Positions 35,062-42,942 of a stretch of DNA of 44,504 nt are shown piece after piece (the first letter of the stretch is position 1; the number at the start of each line of letters is the position of its first letter). The DNA lies in NCBI GenBank assembly GCA_019634625.1, contig JAHCBA010000049.1:1-44504 (forward strand), read 5' to 3'. Under the pieces are notes generated by a model. That model had not been told where the DNA came from and did no database searches. It worked only from the letters and a program-made list of their open reading frames with translations. Both the position numbers and the translations under genes were made by a program. The stretch is from Verrucomicrobiia bacterium. GTDB taxonomy: Bacteria > Verrucomicrobiota > Verrucomicrobiia > Limisphaerales > CAIMTB01.

Positions 35062-35082
35062 GACAGACTTAGTACTGTTGAC
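35062..35082 (+). repeat. 21-bp imperfect palindrome, copy R4
   Basis: Left arm GACAGAC, six bases TTAGTA, right arm CTGTTGAC. ACAG and CTGT within it are complementary. It lies 63 bp upstream of the MBL-fold gene start. Confidence 0.65.
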
Positions 35083-35172
35083 GAAATATAATTACACATC
35101 CTATGGTTTGTTGACTTACAAGTTTAGATAATGCTTCATTCTTTTTAATATTGACCATTGACCAGTCAATAA

Positions 35173-35193
35173 GCCAGGCAACGTATTGTTGAC
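35173..35193 (+). repeat. 21-bp imperfect palindrome, copy R5
   Basis: Left arm GCCAGGC, six bases AACGTA, right arm TTGTTGAC. Downstream is the AT-rich run AAATACAAATAATAAGATAA. Confidence 0.65.
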
Positions 35194-35221
35194 GGCACAA
35201 ATACAAATAATAAGATAATAG

Positions 35222-35242
35222 GCCTGACATAATACAGTTGTC
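35222..35242 (+). repeat. 21-bp imperfect palindrome, copy R6
   Basis: Left arm GCCTGAC, six bases ATAATA, right arm CAGTTGTC. It is 28 bp after R5 and about 205 bp before the S9 peptidase start, at the edge where G+C content rises. Confidence 0.6.
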
Positions 35243-35447
35243 GGTACCGCCGGTGATAAACCTTTACCCGTCGCCTTGCGCCTTTGTGGGCCGTGGGCCG
35301 TGGACCCGCCCAAGCCCGCCTCCTTGGGTGACTCTCCTTCGATGGGAAACCCTTTCCTTCGAAAAGGCGCTTCTCCGAGGCCTTCCACAGATTCGACCAT
35401 CATCCCCAACCTTGACCCCGCCTCCTGCTCGCCTAGCGTCCCACCCC

Positions 35448-37448
35448 GTGAACCTCGTTCGCCCGGCCGCTTCCCCGTCGCCGCACCTTGCGCTCGCCTT
35501 CCTCCTGACCCTCGCCTGGCTCGGCCTGGTCCCCGCTTCCATGGCCCAACTCCCTCCCCTCATCCCCCGCGAGGTCCTCTTCGGCAACCCCGAACGTATC
35601 GCTCCGCGCCTCGCCCCCGACGGACGTTCCCTCGCCTGGCTCGCCCCCGATACCAACAACGTCCTCCAAATCTGGGTCCGTACCGTCGGTCAACAGGATG
35701 ACCGCATCGTCACCGCCGACCGCAAACGTGGCATCCGCATCTACCACTGGGCGCGCAACTCCCGCATGCTCCTCTACCTCCAGGACACCGATGGTGACGA
35801 AGACTACCAAATCCATGGCGTGGATCTCGCCTCCGGGAACGTCCGCAACTTCACCGCCATCCAGGGAGTCCGGGCCGACATCGTCGCCACCCACCGCGAT
35901 TTCCCCGACGAAGTCCTCGTCAGCCTCAATGCCCGCGACCGCACCGTCTTCGATGTCCATCGCCTCAATATCGTCTCCGGTGCCCTCACCCCCGACACCG
36001 AAAACCCCGGCGATGTCGTGGACTGGACCCCCGACGCCCTCTTCCGCGTCCGTGGCGCCACCGTCGCCACTGCCGACGGCGGCACCGAACTCCGCATCCG
36101 CGACGAACCGGGGGCCCCCTGGAAAACCCTCCTCACCGTTGGTCCCGACGAAATCCTCGCCCTTCACGGCTTCTCCGCCGACGGCCGCTCGGTCTATCTC
36201 GAGTCCTCCCTCGGGCGCGACACCACGGCCCTGCTCGAACGTAACCTCGCCACCGGCACCGAACGGGTCATCGCCGCCTCCCCCGAGGTGGACCTTGGCT
36301 CCGTGCTCATTCACCCCGTCCGCCGCACCGTCGAGGCCGTCTCGTTCGAGCCCGGCCGCTCCTCCTGGCGCGTCATCGACCCCGCCGTGCAGGCCGACTT
36401 CGACGGAATCCGCCGCCTCCACGATGGCGATTTCTTCATCGGCAGCCGCAGCGATGCCGACGATCGCTGGCTCGTGGCGTTCACCACCGACCGCGGTTCG
36501 ACCCGCTACTACGCCTGGGACCGCGCCGCAAAGTCCGGCGAACTCCTCTTCACCGCCCAGCCCCGACTCGACACCTACACCCTTGCCCCCATGAAGCCGG
36601 TCGCCATTCGCGCCCGCGACGGCCTCACCCTCCACTCCTACCTTACCCTCCCCGTCGGCGTCCCGCCCACTAACCTCCCCATGGTCCTCAATGTCCATGG
36701 CGGACCCTGGGCCCGAGACACCTGGGGACTCGATCCCACGGCCCAGTGGTACGCCAACCGCGGCTACGCCGTCCTCCAGGTCAACTTCCGCGGCTCCACC
36801 GGCTATGGAAAGAACTTCCTCAACGCCGGCAACCGCCAGTGGGGCCTCAAAATGCACGATGACCTCATCGACGCCGTCCGTTGGGCCGTCGACCAGCGCA
36901 TCGCCAACCCCGCCCGCGTCGCCATCACCGGCGGTTCCTACGGCGGCTACGCCACCCTCGCCGGCCTCGCCTTCACCCCCGACGTCTTCGCCTGCGGCGT
37001 GGACATCGTCGGTCCCTCCAACCTGGAAACCCTCCTCCGCTCCATCCCCCCGTACTGGAAACCCGTGCTCAGCATGTTCAATGTCCGCATCGGCAACGTG
37101 AACGACCCCGCCGATGCGGAATTGATCCGCAACGCCTCGCCCCTCTTCCGCGCCCACCAGATCCAACGCCCCCTCCTCATCGGTCAGGGCGCCAATGATC
37201 CCCGCGTCAAACAACCGGAAAGCGAACAGATCGTCGCCGCCATCGAGAAGAACGGCGGCAGCGTCGTGTACGTCCTCTACCCCGACGAAGGCCATGGCTT
37301 CGCCCGTCCCGAAAACCGCCTCGACTTCCAGGGCCGCGAGGAACAGTTCCTCGCCCGCCACCTCGGAGGGCGCTATGAACCCATGACCGCAGATCCCCAC
37401 CCCGGTTCCTCCGCCGTCGTCCGCATCCTTGAACCCCGGCCCCGTTGA
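35448..37448 (+). CDS. Secreted S9-family peptidase (prolyl oligopeptidase/acylaminoacyl-peptidase type)
   Basis: A 666-residue protein from the GTG at 35448, chosen because it gives a signal peptide (NLVRPAASPSPHLALAF, ending ASMAQ); the frame is open back to a TTG at 35238. An N-terminal beta-propeller (about residues 35-390; PRLAPDGRSLAWLAPDTNN) precedes the alpha/beta hydrolase domain. Landmarks: NVHGGPWARDTWG, NFRGSTGYGKNF, nucleophile GGSYGGY with Ser497, Asp in GQGANDPRVKQ and His in YPDEGHGF. All triad residues are intact. It probably cleaves peptides in the periplasm. It is divergent from the minus-strand cluster across the AT-rich island. Confidence 0.9.
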   Translation: MNLVRPAASPSPHLALAFLLTLAWLGLVPASMAQLPPLIPREVLFGNPERIAPRLAPDGRSLAWLAPDTNNVLQIWVRTVGQQDDRIVTADRKRGIRIYHWARNSRMLLYLQDTDGDEDYQIHGVDLASGNVRNFTAIQGVRADIVATHRDFPDEVLVSLNARDRTVFDVHRLNIVSGALTPDTENPGDVVDWTPDALFRVRGATVATADGGTELRIRDEPGAPWKTLLTVGPDEILALHGFSADGRSVYLESSLGRDTTALLERNLATGTERVIAASPEVDLGSVLIHPVRRTVEAVSFEPGRSSWRVIDPAVQADFDGIRRLHDGDFFIGSRSDADDRWLVAFTTDRGSTRYYAWDRAAKSGELLFTAQPRLDTYTLAPMKPVAIRARDGLTLHSYLTLPVGVPPTNLPMVLNVHGGPWARDTWGLDPTAQWYANRGYAVLQVNFRGSTGYGKNFLNAGNRQWGLKMHDDLIDAVRWAVDQRIANPARVAITGGSYGGYATLAGLAFTPDVFACGVDIVGPSNLETLLRSIPPYWKPVLSMFNVRIGNVNDPADAELIRNASPLFRAHQIQRPLLIGQGANDPRVKQPESEQIVAAIEKNGGSVVYVLYPDEGHGFARPENRLDFQGREEQFLARHLGGRYEPMTADPHPGSSAVVRILEPRPR

Positions 37449-37591
37449 ATTCCAAACCGCATCCGCCCCATCCCCCCGTCTCCGGCCTGCCACAATAGAA
37501 GTGACCCTTCGACCCGCCTCGATACCCTGCCCACCTTCCATGCCGATGGAGGCCCGTTCGTCGTCGTCCACCCACGACCCCCACCCCACCC

Positions 37592-38866
37592 GTGCAATCC
37601 CTCGTCGTCCCGTTCGACCGCGCCGCCCGCCCGGTCGATCCCGGCGGGCTCCGTGCCCTGATCCGGCCCCTCCGCGACGCTGCCATCACCGACCTCCTGG
37701 TCTTCGCCCACGGCGCCTGCCGTGATACCAACGAGGCCCGGGAACTCGCCACCCGCCTCGCCGCCTCGCTCGGCTCAGCCCTCGCCCACGTCCCTCCCTC
37801 GTCTCCCGCACGCGCCTTCGCGCTGGCCCTGATCGCCTGGCCGACCCGGGCAGCACACGATCCTGCCCATGTGGACAACCCCGCCCCCGGTGACCCCGGG
37901 GCCGGCCTCCGTGCCCTCGCCGGCGAAATCGATGAGTTCCGAATCTGGCTCGGACCCGAAGCCGAATCCGAGACCACCGAACTCGCCCGACTGGCCCCCG
38001 AACTCCCCGACCGCCCCGAAGCCCGCGAGGCCTTCGTCCAGCATGCCATCACCCTCTTCGCCCGCGCCGTCGGAGGCCACCGCGGCACCACCCTCCCACT
38101 CGTCCCGGAGGAGGAACCGCCCGCGCTCGCCACATTGACCCCACACGAAATCCTCGAACGCCTTCGCCCCCCAGTCCCCACCAACGACCCCGCCTCACCC
38201 GCCCCGCCCGGCACCCATCCAGGTTCCTTTGCCGACGGTGCCCGCCGGTTCCTCGAATTCGGCGCCAGCTATGCCTTGCGCGTCCTCGCGGACCAGATCG
38301 GCGAAAAAGGTCTCGCCCCCCTCCTCCAGCAGCTCGCCGGCGACCTCCCCGCACTGCGCCTTCACCTCGGTGGTCATGGCCTCGGCGCCCGTCTGGTCCT
38401 CGCCGCCGCCCATGCCGCCGAAGATCCCGCCATCCAAACCCTCTCCCTCCTCCAGGCCGCCGTTTCCCAATTTGCCTTCACCGCCGATTATCGCCCCGGA
38501 CAGGACGGCTCCTTCCGCCGGATCATCGCCCACCGCCGCATCCGCGGCCCCATCCTGGTCACCCGCTCCCGACACGACGCCATCCTCGTCCGCGCCACCG
38601 CCCTCGCCTCCATGCTCGCCGCGCCGACCGAAACCGCCCCCGCACCATTCTCCAGCCTCTACGGCAGCCTCGGCACCCATGGCGCCCGCAAACTTGCCCC
38701 CGCCGAACACGCCAACGGCCTCCTCGGCGATCCCCATTTCATTGCGGCCCACGCCGAACTCGCCCTCCTCAACCTCCATGCCGACGCCCAGATCCGAAGG
38801 CACCACGACGTCACCGGACCGGCCGTTGGCAACGCCATCCTGACCGCCATCCACCGGACCCCCTGA
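37592..38866 (+). CDS. Alpha/beta-hydrolase-like protein with Gly at the nucleophile position
   Basis: A 424-residue protein from the GTG at 37592; no ATG in frame gives a better start. The N-terminal TDLLVFAHGACRDTNEARE has an oxyanion-type HG. The position of the nucleophile elbow reads LGGHGLGARLVLAAAHA, where GHSLG is expected, so Gly263 replaces the catalytic Ser. A later segment, GPILVTRSRHDAILVRA, keeps the Asp region of such hydrolases. No signal peptide. It may be a non-catalytic member that binds a ligand, or use another residue; family name not recognised. It lies 143 bp after the peptidase gene, same strand, and is convergent with the LolA-like gene (6 bp apart). Confidence 0.6.
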   Translation: MQSLVVPFDRAARPVDPGGLRALIRPLRDAAITDLLVFAHGACRDTNEARELATRLAASLGSALAHVPPSSPARAFALALIAWPTRAAHDPAHVDNPAPGDPGAGLRALAGEIDEFRIWLGPEAESETTELARLAPELPDRPEAREAFVQHAITLFARAVGGHRGTTLPLVPEEEPPALATLTPHEILERLRPPVPTNDPASPAPPGTHPGSFADGARRFLEFGASYALRVLADQIGEKGLAPLLQQLAGDLPALRLHLGGHGLGARLVLAAAHAAEDPAIQTLSLLQAAVSQFAFTADYRPGQDGSFRRIIAHRRIRGPILVTRSRHDAILVRATALASMLAAPTETAPAPFSSLYGSLGTHGARKLAPAEHANGLLGDPHFIAAHAELALLNLHADAQIRRHHDVTGPAVGNAILTAIHRTP

Positions 38867-38872
38867 CCGCTC

Positions 38873-39658
38873 TCAACGCGCCGACCCCGGCAGGTGCCGA
38901 ACGCCAAGCTTCTCCGGGTTCTCCACCTCGAACAGCAGCGTGGTCCGCGAATCCGTCTGCGCATTCCGAATTTCCATGTCGCGCAATTCGTAACGCGATC
39001 CCACCCGCGCAAAGCTCCCCGGCGAAAACTCCTTCAGCAACCGGTTCGACAAATCATACGCCTCCGCCCGCACAATCCCCCCCGTCTCCTCGTCGATCCA
39101 TGTCACCACCCTCCGGTACGCCCCGGGTGCCGGATTCGGATTCCGGCTCTCCAGGATCTGGCAACTCCGCGTGCGGCGCGTCTCCCGTCCGATCACCCGC
39201 TGTTCCGGCCAGTGCAGAAATCCCATCCCCAGGTCCATGAACCAGAAGTCCGTCCCCGCAAATGCCGTGAACAGCTCGTCCGCCCGTTCCAAACGCCGCT
39301 CCGCAACATTCCCGTCCCGTGTCGTCCGCTGCAGCACGAATTGGGGTGCCGCCTCCGGCCGCGCCACCACCTGCAACGCCTCCCGCCTCCCGTCCGGAAA
39401 TCGCGCCCGGTACACCGTGCTCCACCCGTTCGTCCCCAGGACCACCCCCACCTCCACCGGAATCGTCTGCCGCCGGCCATCCGCCGCCCGCAGCCGCAAA
39501 GTCCCGTTCGAGGACGTCGGCCCCGCCGGCCGCTGGGAACGCACCTCCGCCGCCAAGGCGCGACCCCGTTCCTCTTCCCGGCTCAGGGTCTGTCCCCCCA
39601 AGGGCAACATCCACCCCGGCAGGGTGGCCAAGAACACCATCCAGACAATTCGCTTCAC
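38873..39658 (-). CDS. Outer membrane lipoprotein-sorting (LolA-like) protein
   Basis: A 261-residue protein. The GTG at 39658 overlaps the TGA of lon (GTGA at 39655-39658). It has a signal peptide (KRIVWMVFLATLPGWMLP, ending GGQT). The mature part matches LolA-like proteins of the PF17131 type: DELFTAFAGTDFWFMDLGMGFLHWPEQ is split here by family-typical residues (GTDFWFMDLGMGFLHWPEQ), then CQILESRNPNP, VVTWIDEETGGIVRAEAYD and a C-terminal beta segment. Such proteins bind lipid or lipoprotein chains in the periplasm. Coupling to lon is likely transcriptional rather than functional. Confidence 0.75.
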   Translation of the reverse strand: MKRIVWMVFLATLPGWMLPLGGQTLSREEERGRALAAEVRSQRPAGPTSSNGTLRLRAADGRRQTIPVEVGVVLGTNGWSTVYRARFPDGRREALQVVARPEAAPQFVLQRTTRDGNVAERRLERADELFTAFAGTDFWFMDLGMGFLHWPEQRVIGRETRRTRSCQILESRNPNPAPGAYRRVVTWIDEETGGIVRAEAYDLSNRLLKEFSPGSFARVGSRYELRDMEIRNAQTDSRTTLLFEVENPEKLGVRHLPGSAR

Positions 39659-42048
39659 GATTTTTTCAGGGCTTGCGGCAGAGCCTGCTCCACCGACTCG
39701 ACGAAGATGGCCCGAATCTGATCCCGCGCCTCCCGCGGCAGCTCCGGCCAGTCCTTCCGATTCGCCTCCGGCAGAATCACCCGCCGCACCCCGTGCCGCA
39801 ACCCCGCCAGCAGCTTCTCCTTGATTCCCCCCACAGGCAGCACCCGCCCCCGCAAACTGATCTCCCCCGTCACCGCGGTATCCTCCCGCACGCACCGCCC
39901 GCTGAACAGCGACGCCAATGCCACGCACAACGCCAGCCCCGCGCTCGGCCCGTCCTTCGGCGTCGCCCCCGCCGGCACATGAATGTGCAAATCGTACCGC
40001 TCGTGGTCCCCCGCCGCCACGCCATAGGGCTCCGATTGCCCGCGCAGCAAACTCAACGCCGCGTGCGCGCTCTCCTTCATCACCTCCCCCAGGGAACCCG
40101 TCAGAATCAACTTCCCAGCCCCCGGCATCCGGCTGGCCTCGATATGCAGCAATTCACCCCCCACCGGCGTCCAAGCCAGCCCCATCGCAATCCCCGGCTG
40201 TCCCATCGGCGTCCGACCTTCCCCAAGAAATCGCGGCGGACCCAGCAGCGACGCCAGATCCTCCGGCCGCGCCACAAACGGCTCCCGCTTTCGCTTCCCT
40301 CCCGCCAGTCGCCGCGCCGCCTTCCGCAGGACCGAGGCAATCTCCCGGTTCAACTGCCGGACCCCCGCCTCCCGGGTGTAATCCTCGATCATCCGCCGCA
40401 GCGTCGGAAGCCCCAGCCGAACCTCACGCGCCGTCAAGCCATGCTCCTCCAGCGACCTCGGCAGCAGATGCCGCCGCACGATCTGCAGCTTCTCGTCCAG
40501 CGTGTAACTCGGCAGGTCGATCACCTCCAGCCGGTCCCGCAACGCCGGATGCACCGGCTCCAGCCAGTTGGCCGTCGTGATGAACAGCACCCGCGACAGG
40601 TCAAAGGGCATCTCCAGGTAGTGGTCCGTGAAGCCCCGGTTCTGCTCCGGATCCAACACCTCCAGCAGCGCCGCCGCCGGATCCCCACGGTAGTCGCTCC
40701 CCATCTTGTCCAGCTCGTCCAGCAGCAATACCGGATTCCGCGTCCCCGCCCGCCGCATCGCCTGCAGTATCCTGCCCGGCATCGCCGCCACATACGTCCG
40801 CCGATGCCCCCGGATCTCCGCCTCGTCCCGCATGCCCCCAAGCGCAATCCGGATGAACTGCCGGCCCAGCGCATCCGCCAGACTCCGACCCAACGACGTC
40901 TTGCCCACCCCGGGCGGTCCCGCCAGACACAGGATCGGCCCCCCGGAATCCGGCTTGCGCTGCATCACCGCCAGGAACTCCAGCAGCCGGTCCTTCACCC
41001 GCTGCAACCCGTAGTGCTCCCGGTCCAGCAGCCGGCTCGCCGCCCCGAGATCCAGCCGGTCGGCACTCGTCTGCCTCCAGGGAAGCTGCAGAATCCAATC
41101 CAGGTAATTCCGCACCACCGTGTGCTCCGCCACCGCCGGCGGAATCGTCGCCAGCCGCTCCAGTTCCCGTTGCGCCACCGCCGCCACCTCCGACGGCAAC
41201 CCGGCCCGCTCAATCTGTTCCCGCAACGCATTCCACTCCGCCTGAGCCGGGTCCGTCTCCCCCAGCTCCCGCCGGATCACCCGCAATTGCTCCCGCAGGA
41301 AATAATCCCGCTGGCTCTTGCTCAGCGTGCTGCTCACCTCGTCCTGGATCTTCGCCCCCAACGCGCTCAACTCCAGTTCCCGCTCCAGCCACGGCGCCAG
41401 CAACGCCATCCGCTCCTCCACCACCGGCGTCTCCAGCAACCGCTGCTTCTCCGACAACTGAAACTGCAGCGTCCCCGCAATCAGATCCGCCAGACGCCCA
41501 GGCTGGCTCACATTCAACGACGCCAGCTTGATGTGCTCCCCCACCGGCGGCGATATCTTCAACACCTCCTGAAATCGCGATTGCAGCGCCCGCATCATCG
41601 CCTGCGTCCGCGCCGTGCCATCCTCCTTCTCCGGCAGCACCTTCACCCGCGCCTTCAAATACGGCTGACGTGACGTGTACCGCGCCACCCGAACCCGTTC
41701 CAACCCCTCCACCAGAATCCGCGCCGTCCCGTCCGGGTACTTCAACATCTTCAGCAACCGCGCCGCACACCCCACCCCGTACAAATCCTCCGGCGCCGGA
41801 TCCGCCACTTCCTCCCGCTTCTGCAACACCAGGCACAACAGCCGGCCCCCCGCTACCACGTCGTCCACCAACCGGATGCTCGATCCCGAATCCACCAGCA
41901 ACGGCGAAACGTTGCCCGGAAAAATCACAATGTCCGACAACCCCAGTACCGGAAGCTCCCCAGGCAATTCCGCCCGTGGCCCCTCCTCCCCGGAAGGCAC
42001 CGCAGCATCCCGTACCAGACTGATGAACTCGGTATCCAGACCTCCCAT
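39655..42048 (-). CDS. lon: ATP-dependent protease Lon
   Basis: A 797-residue cytoplasmic AAA+ protease. The ATG at 42048 is chosen (GGLDTEFISLVRDAAV follows). The N-terminal LonN domain runs about residues 30-230 (LPVLGLSDIVIFPGNVSPLL); the coiled/helical linker contains QRDYFLREQLRVIRRELGE; the AAA+ module has Walker A CLAGPPGVGKTSLGRSLA and Walker B LLLDELDKMG; and the proteolytic domain has the Ser-Lys dyad at Ser702 (TPKDGPSAG) and Lys743 (VGGIKEKLL). Complete. It degrades misfolded and regulatory proteins. It lies 79 bp downstream of an Hsp20 gene, so the two heat-shock-type genes may share control. Confidence 0.95.
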   Translation of the reverse strand: MGGLDTEFISLVRDAAVPSGEEGPRAELPGELPVLGLSDIVIFPGNVSPLLVDSGSSIRLVDDVVAGGRLLCLVLQKREEVADPAPEDLYGVGCAARLLKMLKYPDGTARILVEGLERVRVARYTSRQPYLKARVKVLPEKEDGTARTQAMMRALQSRFQEVLKISPPVGEHIKLASLNVSQPGRLADLIAGTLQFQLSEKQRLLETPVVEERMALLAPWLERELELSALGAKIQDEVSSTLSKSQRDYFLREQLRVIRRELGETDPAQAEWNALREQIERAGLPSEVAAVAQRELERLATIPPAVAEHTVVRNYLDWILQLPWRQTSADRLDLGAASRLLDREHYGLQRVKDRLLEFLAVMQRKPDSGGPILCLAGPPGVGKTSLGRSLADALGRQFIRIALGGMRDEAEIRGHRRTYVAAMPGRILQAMRRAGTRNPVLLLDELDKMGSDYRGDPAAALLEVLDPEQNRGFTDHYLEMPFDLSRVLFITTANWLEPVHPALRDRLEVIDLPSYTLDEKLQIVRRHLLPRSLEEHGLTAREVRLGLPTLRRMIEDYTREAGVRQLNREIASVLRKAARRLAGGKRKREPFVARPEDLASLLGPPRFLGEGRTPMGQPGIAMGLAWTPVGGELLHIEASRMPGAGKLILTGSLGEVMKESAHAALSLLRGQSEPYGVAAGDHERYDLHIHVPAGATPKDGPSAGLALCVALASLFSGRCVREDTAVTGEISLRGRVLPVGGIKEKLLAGLRHGVRRVILPEANRKDWPELPREARDQIRAIFVESVEQALPQALKKS

Positions 42049-42098
42049 GCGAAGATTATGACGAAGGCCACGTCCTCCTTCCCGTGCCGCCCTCGTTC

Positions 42099-42124
42099 GC
42101 TCCCACCGTTTGCTCCCACCGTTT
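42099..42124. repeat. 13-bp direct repeat between hsp20 and lon
   Basis: Two perfect adjacent copies of GCTCCCACCGTTT lie in the 79-bp spacer between the Hsp20 stop and the lon start. On the coding strand the unit reads AAACGGTGGGAGC. It could be a slippage product or a binding site; nothing supports either. Confidence 0.7.
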
Positions 42125-42127
42125 GCC

Positions 42128-42541
42128 TCAGGCCACCTCAATCCGCTGCGGCCCTCCCGCCGTCTCCCCCAATCGCCCAAACTCCACCCGCAAAAACCCG
42201 TTCAGGTACACCGCCCGCGCGCTCGCCATGTCCGTGCCCAAAGGCAACTCCACCGCCGCCTCAAACGCCCCGTATTCGATCTCCAACATCAGGAAACGCG
42301 AGCCGGGGGCCCGCGGACAATCCCGTCGTATGCCCTTGATGCGCAAACGATTCCCATCGACGGTCAAGGACAGGTCCTCACGCCGGATTCCCGCCAGCTC
42401 CGCCTTCACGACGATTCCTTCGTCGTGCGCAAACACATCCACGTTCGGGACCCAAGCCACGCCATTGCCTGCCGTCTTCATGGGCGCCTTGGGCCGCGTC
42501 GTGACAAACTTAGCCGCGGTACTGATCTTCGAGGAAGCCAT
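42128..42541 (-). CDS. Hsp20/alpha-crystallin family small heat-shock protein
   Basis: A 137-residue protein from the ATG at 42541. The alpha-crystallin domain spans about residues 33-130: WVPNVDVFAHDEGIVVKAEL, GIRREDLSLTVDGNRLRIKG, RDCPRAPGSRFLMLEIEYG and YLNGFLRVEF. A short polar N-terminus (ASSKISTAAKFVTTR) is followed by a short tail without a clear IxI motif, ending RIEVA. Small heat-shock proteins hold unfolding clients for refolding or for proteases such as Lon, which is encoded next. Cotranscription with lon is likely. Confidence 0.88.
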   Translation of the reverse strand: MASSKISTAAKFVTTRPKAPMKTAGNGVAWVPNVDVFAHDEGIVVKAELAGIRREDLSLTVDGNRLRIKGIRRDCPRAPGSRFLMLEIEYGAFEAAVELPLGTDMASARAVYLNGFLRVEFGRLGETAGGPQRIEVA

Positions 42542-42631
42542 GCCCAGTGACCGGAGGTTACGACACCGCGTCCAGCCACGCAAGACATCGACCCGGACTT
42601 TTGCAGGCCCCGCCCCGGCGTCCCATGCTTC

Positions 42632-42796
42632 CTATCTCCCTCCCCCAGAGGTATTCCCCCCGGAGCCGCCGCCCTTCCATCCCTTCCTCCCGCAACATCC
42701 CCCTCCGCACCCCCCGCCGCGATGCCATGCCTTCCAAGCCATCCCGCCCGCCGATAGGGCCACAATCCCCAGTGCCGTCCACGCCTGCCAATCCAT
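42632..42796 (-). CDS. Small Cys-rich membrane protein, FeoB-associated type
   Basis: A 54-residue ORF. It begins MDWQAWTALGIVALSAGGMA, one membrane helix preceded by a short hydrophilic end, then WKAWHRGGG and a Cys-rich Gly stretch (CGGGCCGRKGWKGGG), and ends GGNTSGGGR. One helix followed by a Gly/Cys cluster close to the membrane is the layout of the FeoB-associated Cys-rich membrane proteins, which are usually next to feoB. No feoB is visible here, so the assignment rests on the layout alone. The frame ends in TAG at 42632-42634. It lies upstream of hsp20 on the same strand, 90 bp away. Confidence 0.5.
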   Translation of the reverse strand: MDWQAWTALGIVALSAGGMAWKAWHRGGGCGGGCCGRKGWKGGGSGGNTSGGGR

Positions 42797-42909
42797 GACG
42801 CATCCTCGCTCCGGTCCTCACTCCCGGCCTCCTTCCCACCCGCCGGTCCCGTCGCCCCCCCCGCACCTGGCGCAACGCCGACCGGGGGGGGGGACACGAC
42901 GCCCTGGGG

Positions 42910-42942
42910 CCAATGGGCTGCCAATGGGCTGCCAATGGGCTT
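42910..42942. repeat. 11-bp tandem repeat, three units (CCAATGGGCTG)
   Basis: Two perfect CCAATGGGCTG units and a third ending CTT. The last two bases overlap the TAA of the Gfo/Idh/MocA oxidoreductase gene (42941-42943), the second case in this window of a tandem array at a stop codon. Confidence 0.9.

Larger units (their letters stand above)
35000..35447. other. AT-rich divergent promoter island
   Basis: The segment 35041-35220 is about one third G+C by hand count, against roughly two thirds in the flanking genes. It separates the divergent MBL and S9 peptidase genes and contains three copies of the 21-bp palindrome plus a weak half-copy ending at 35115. From 35250 on the composition returns to normal and nothing is recognised up to the peptidase start. 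Confidence 0.75.
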
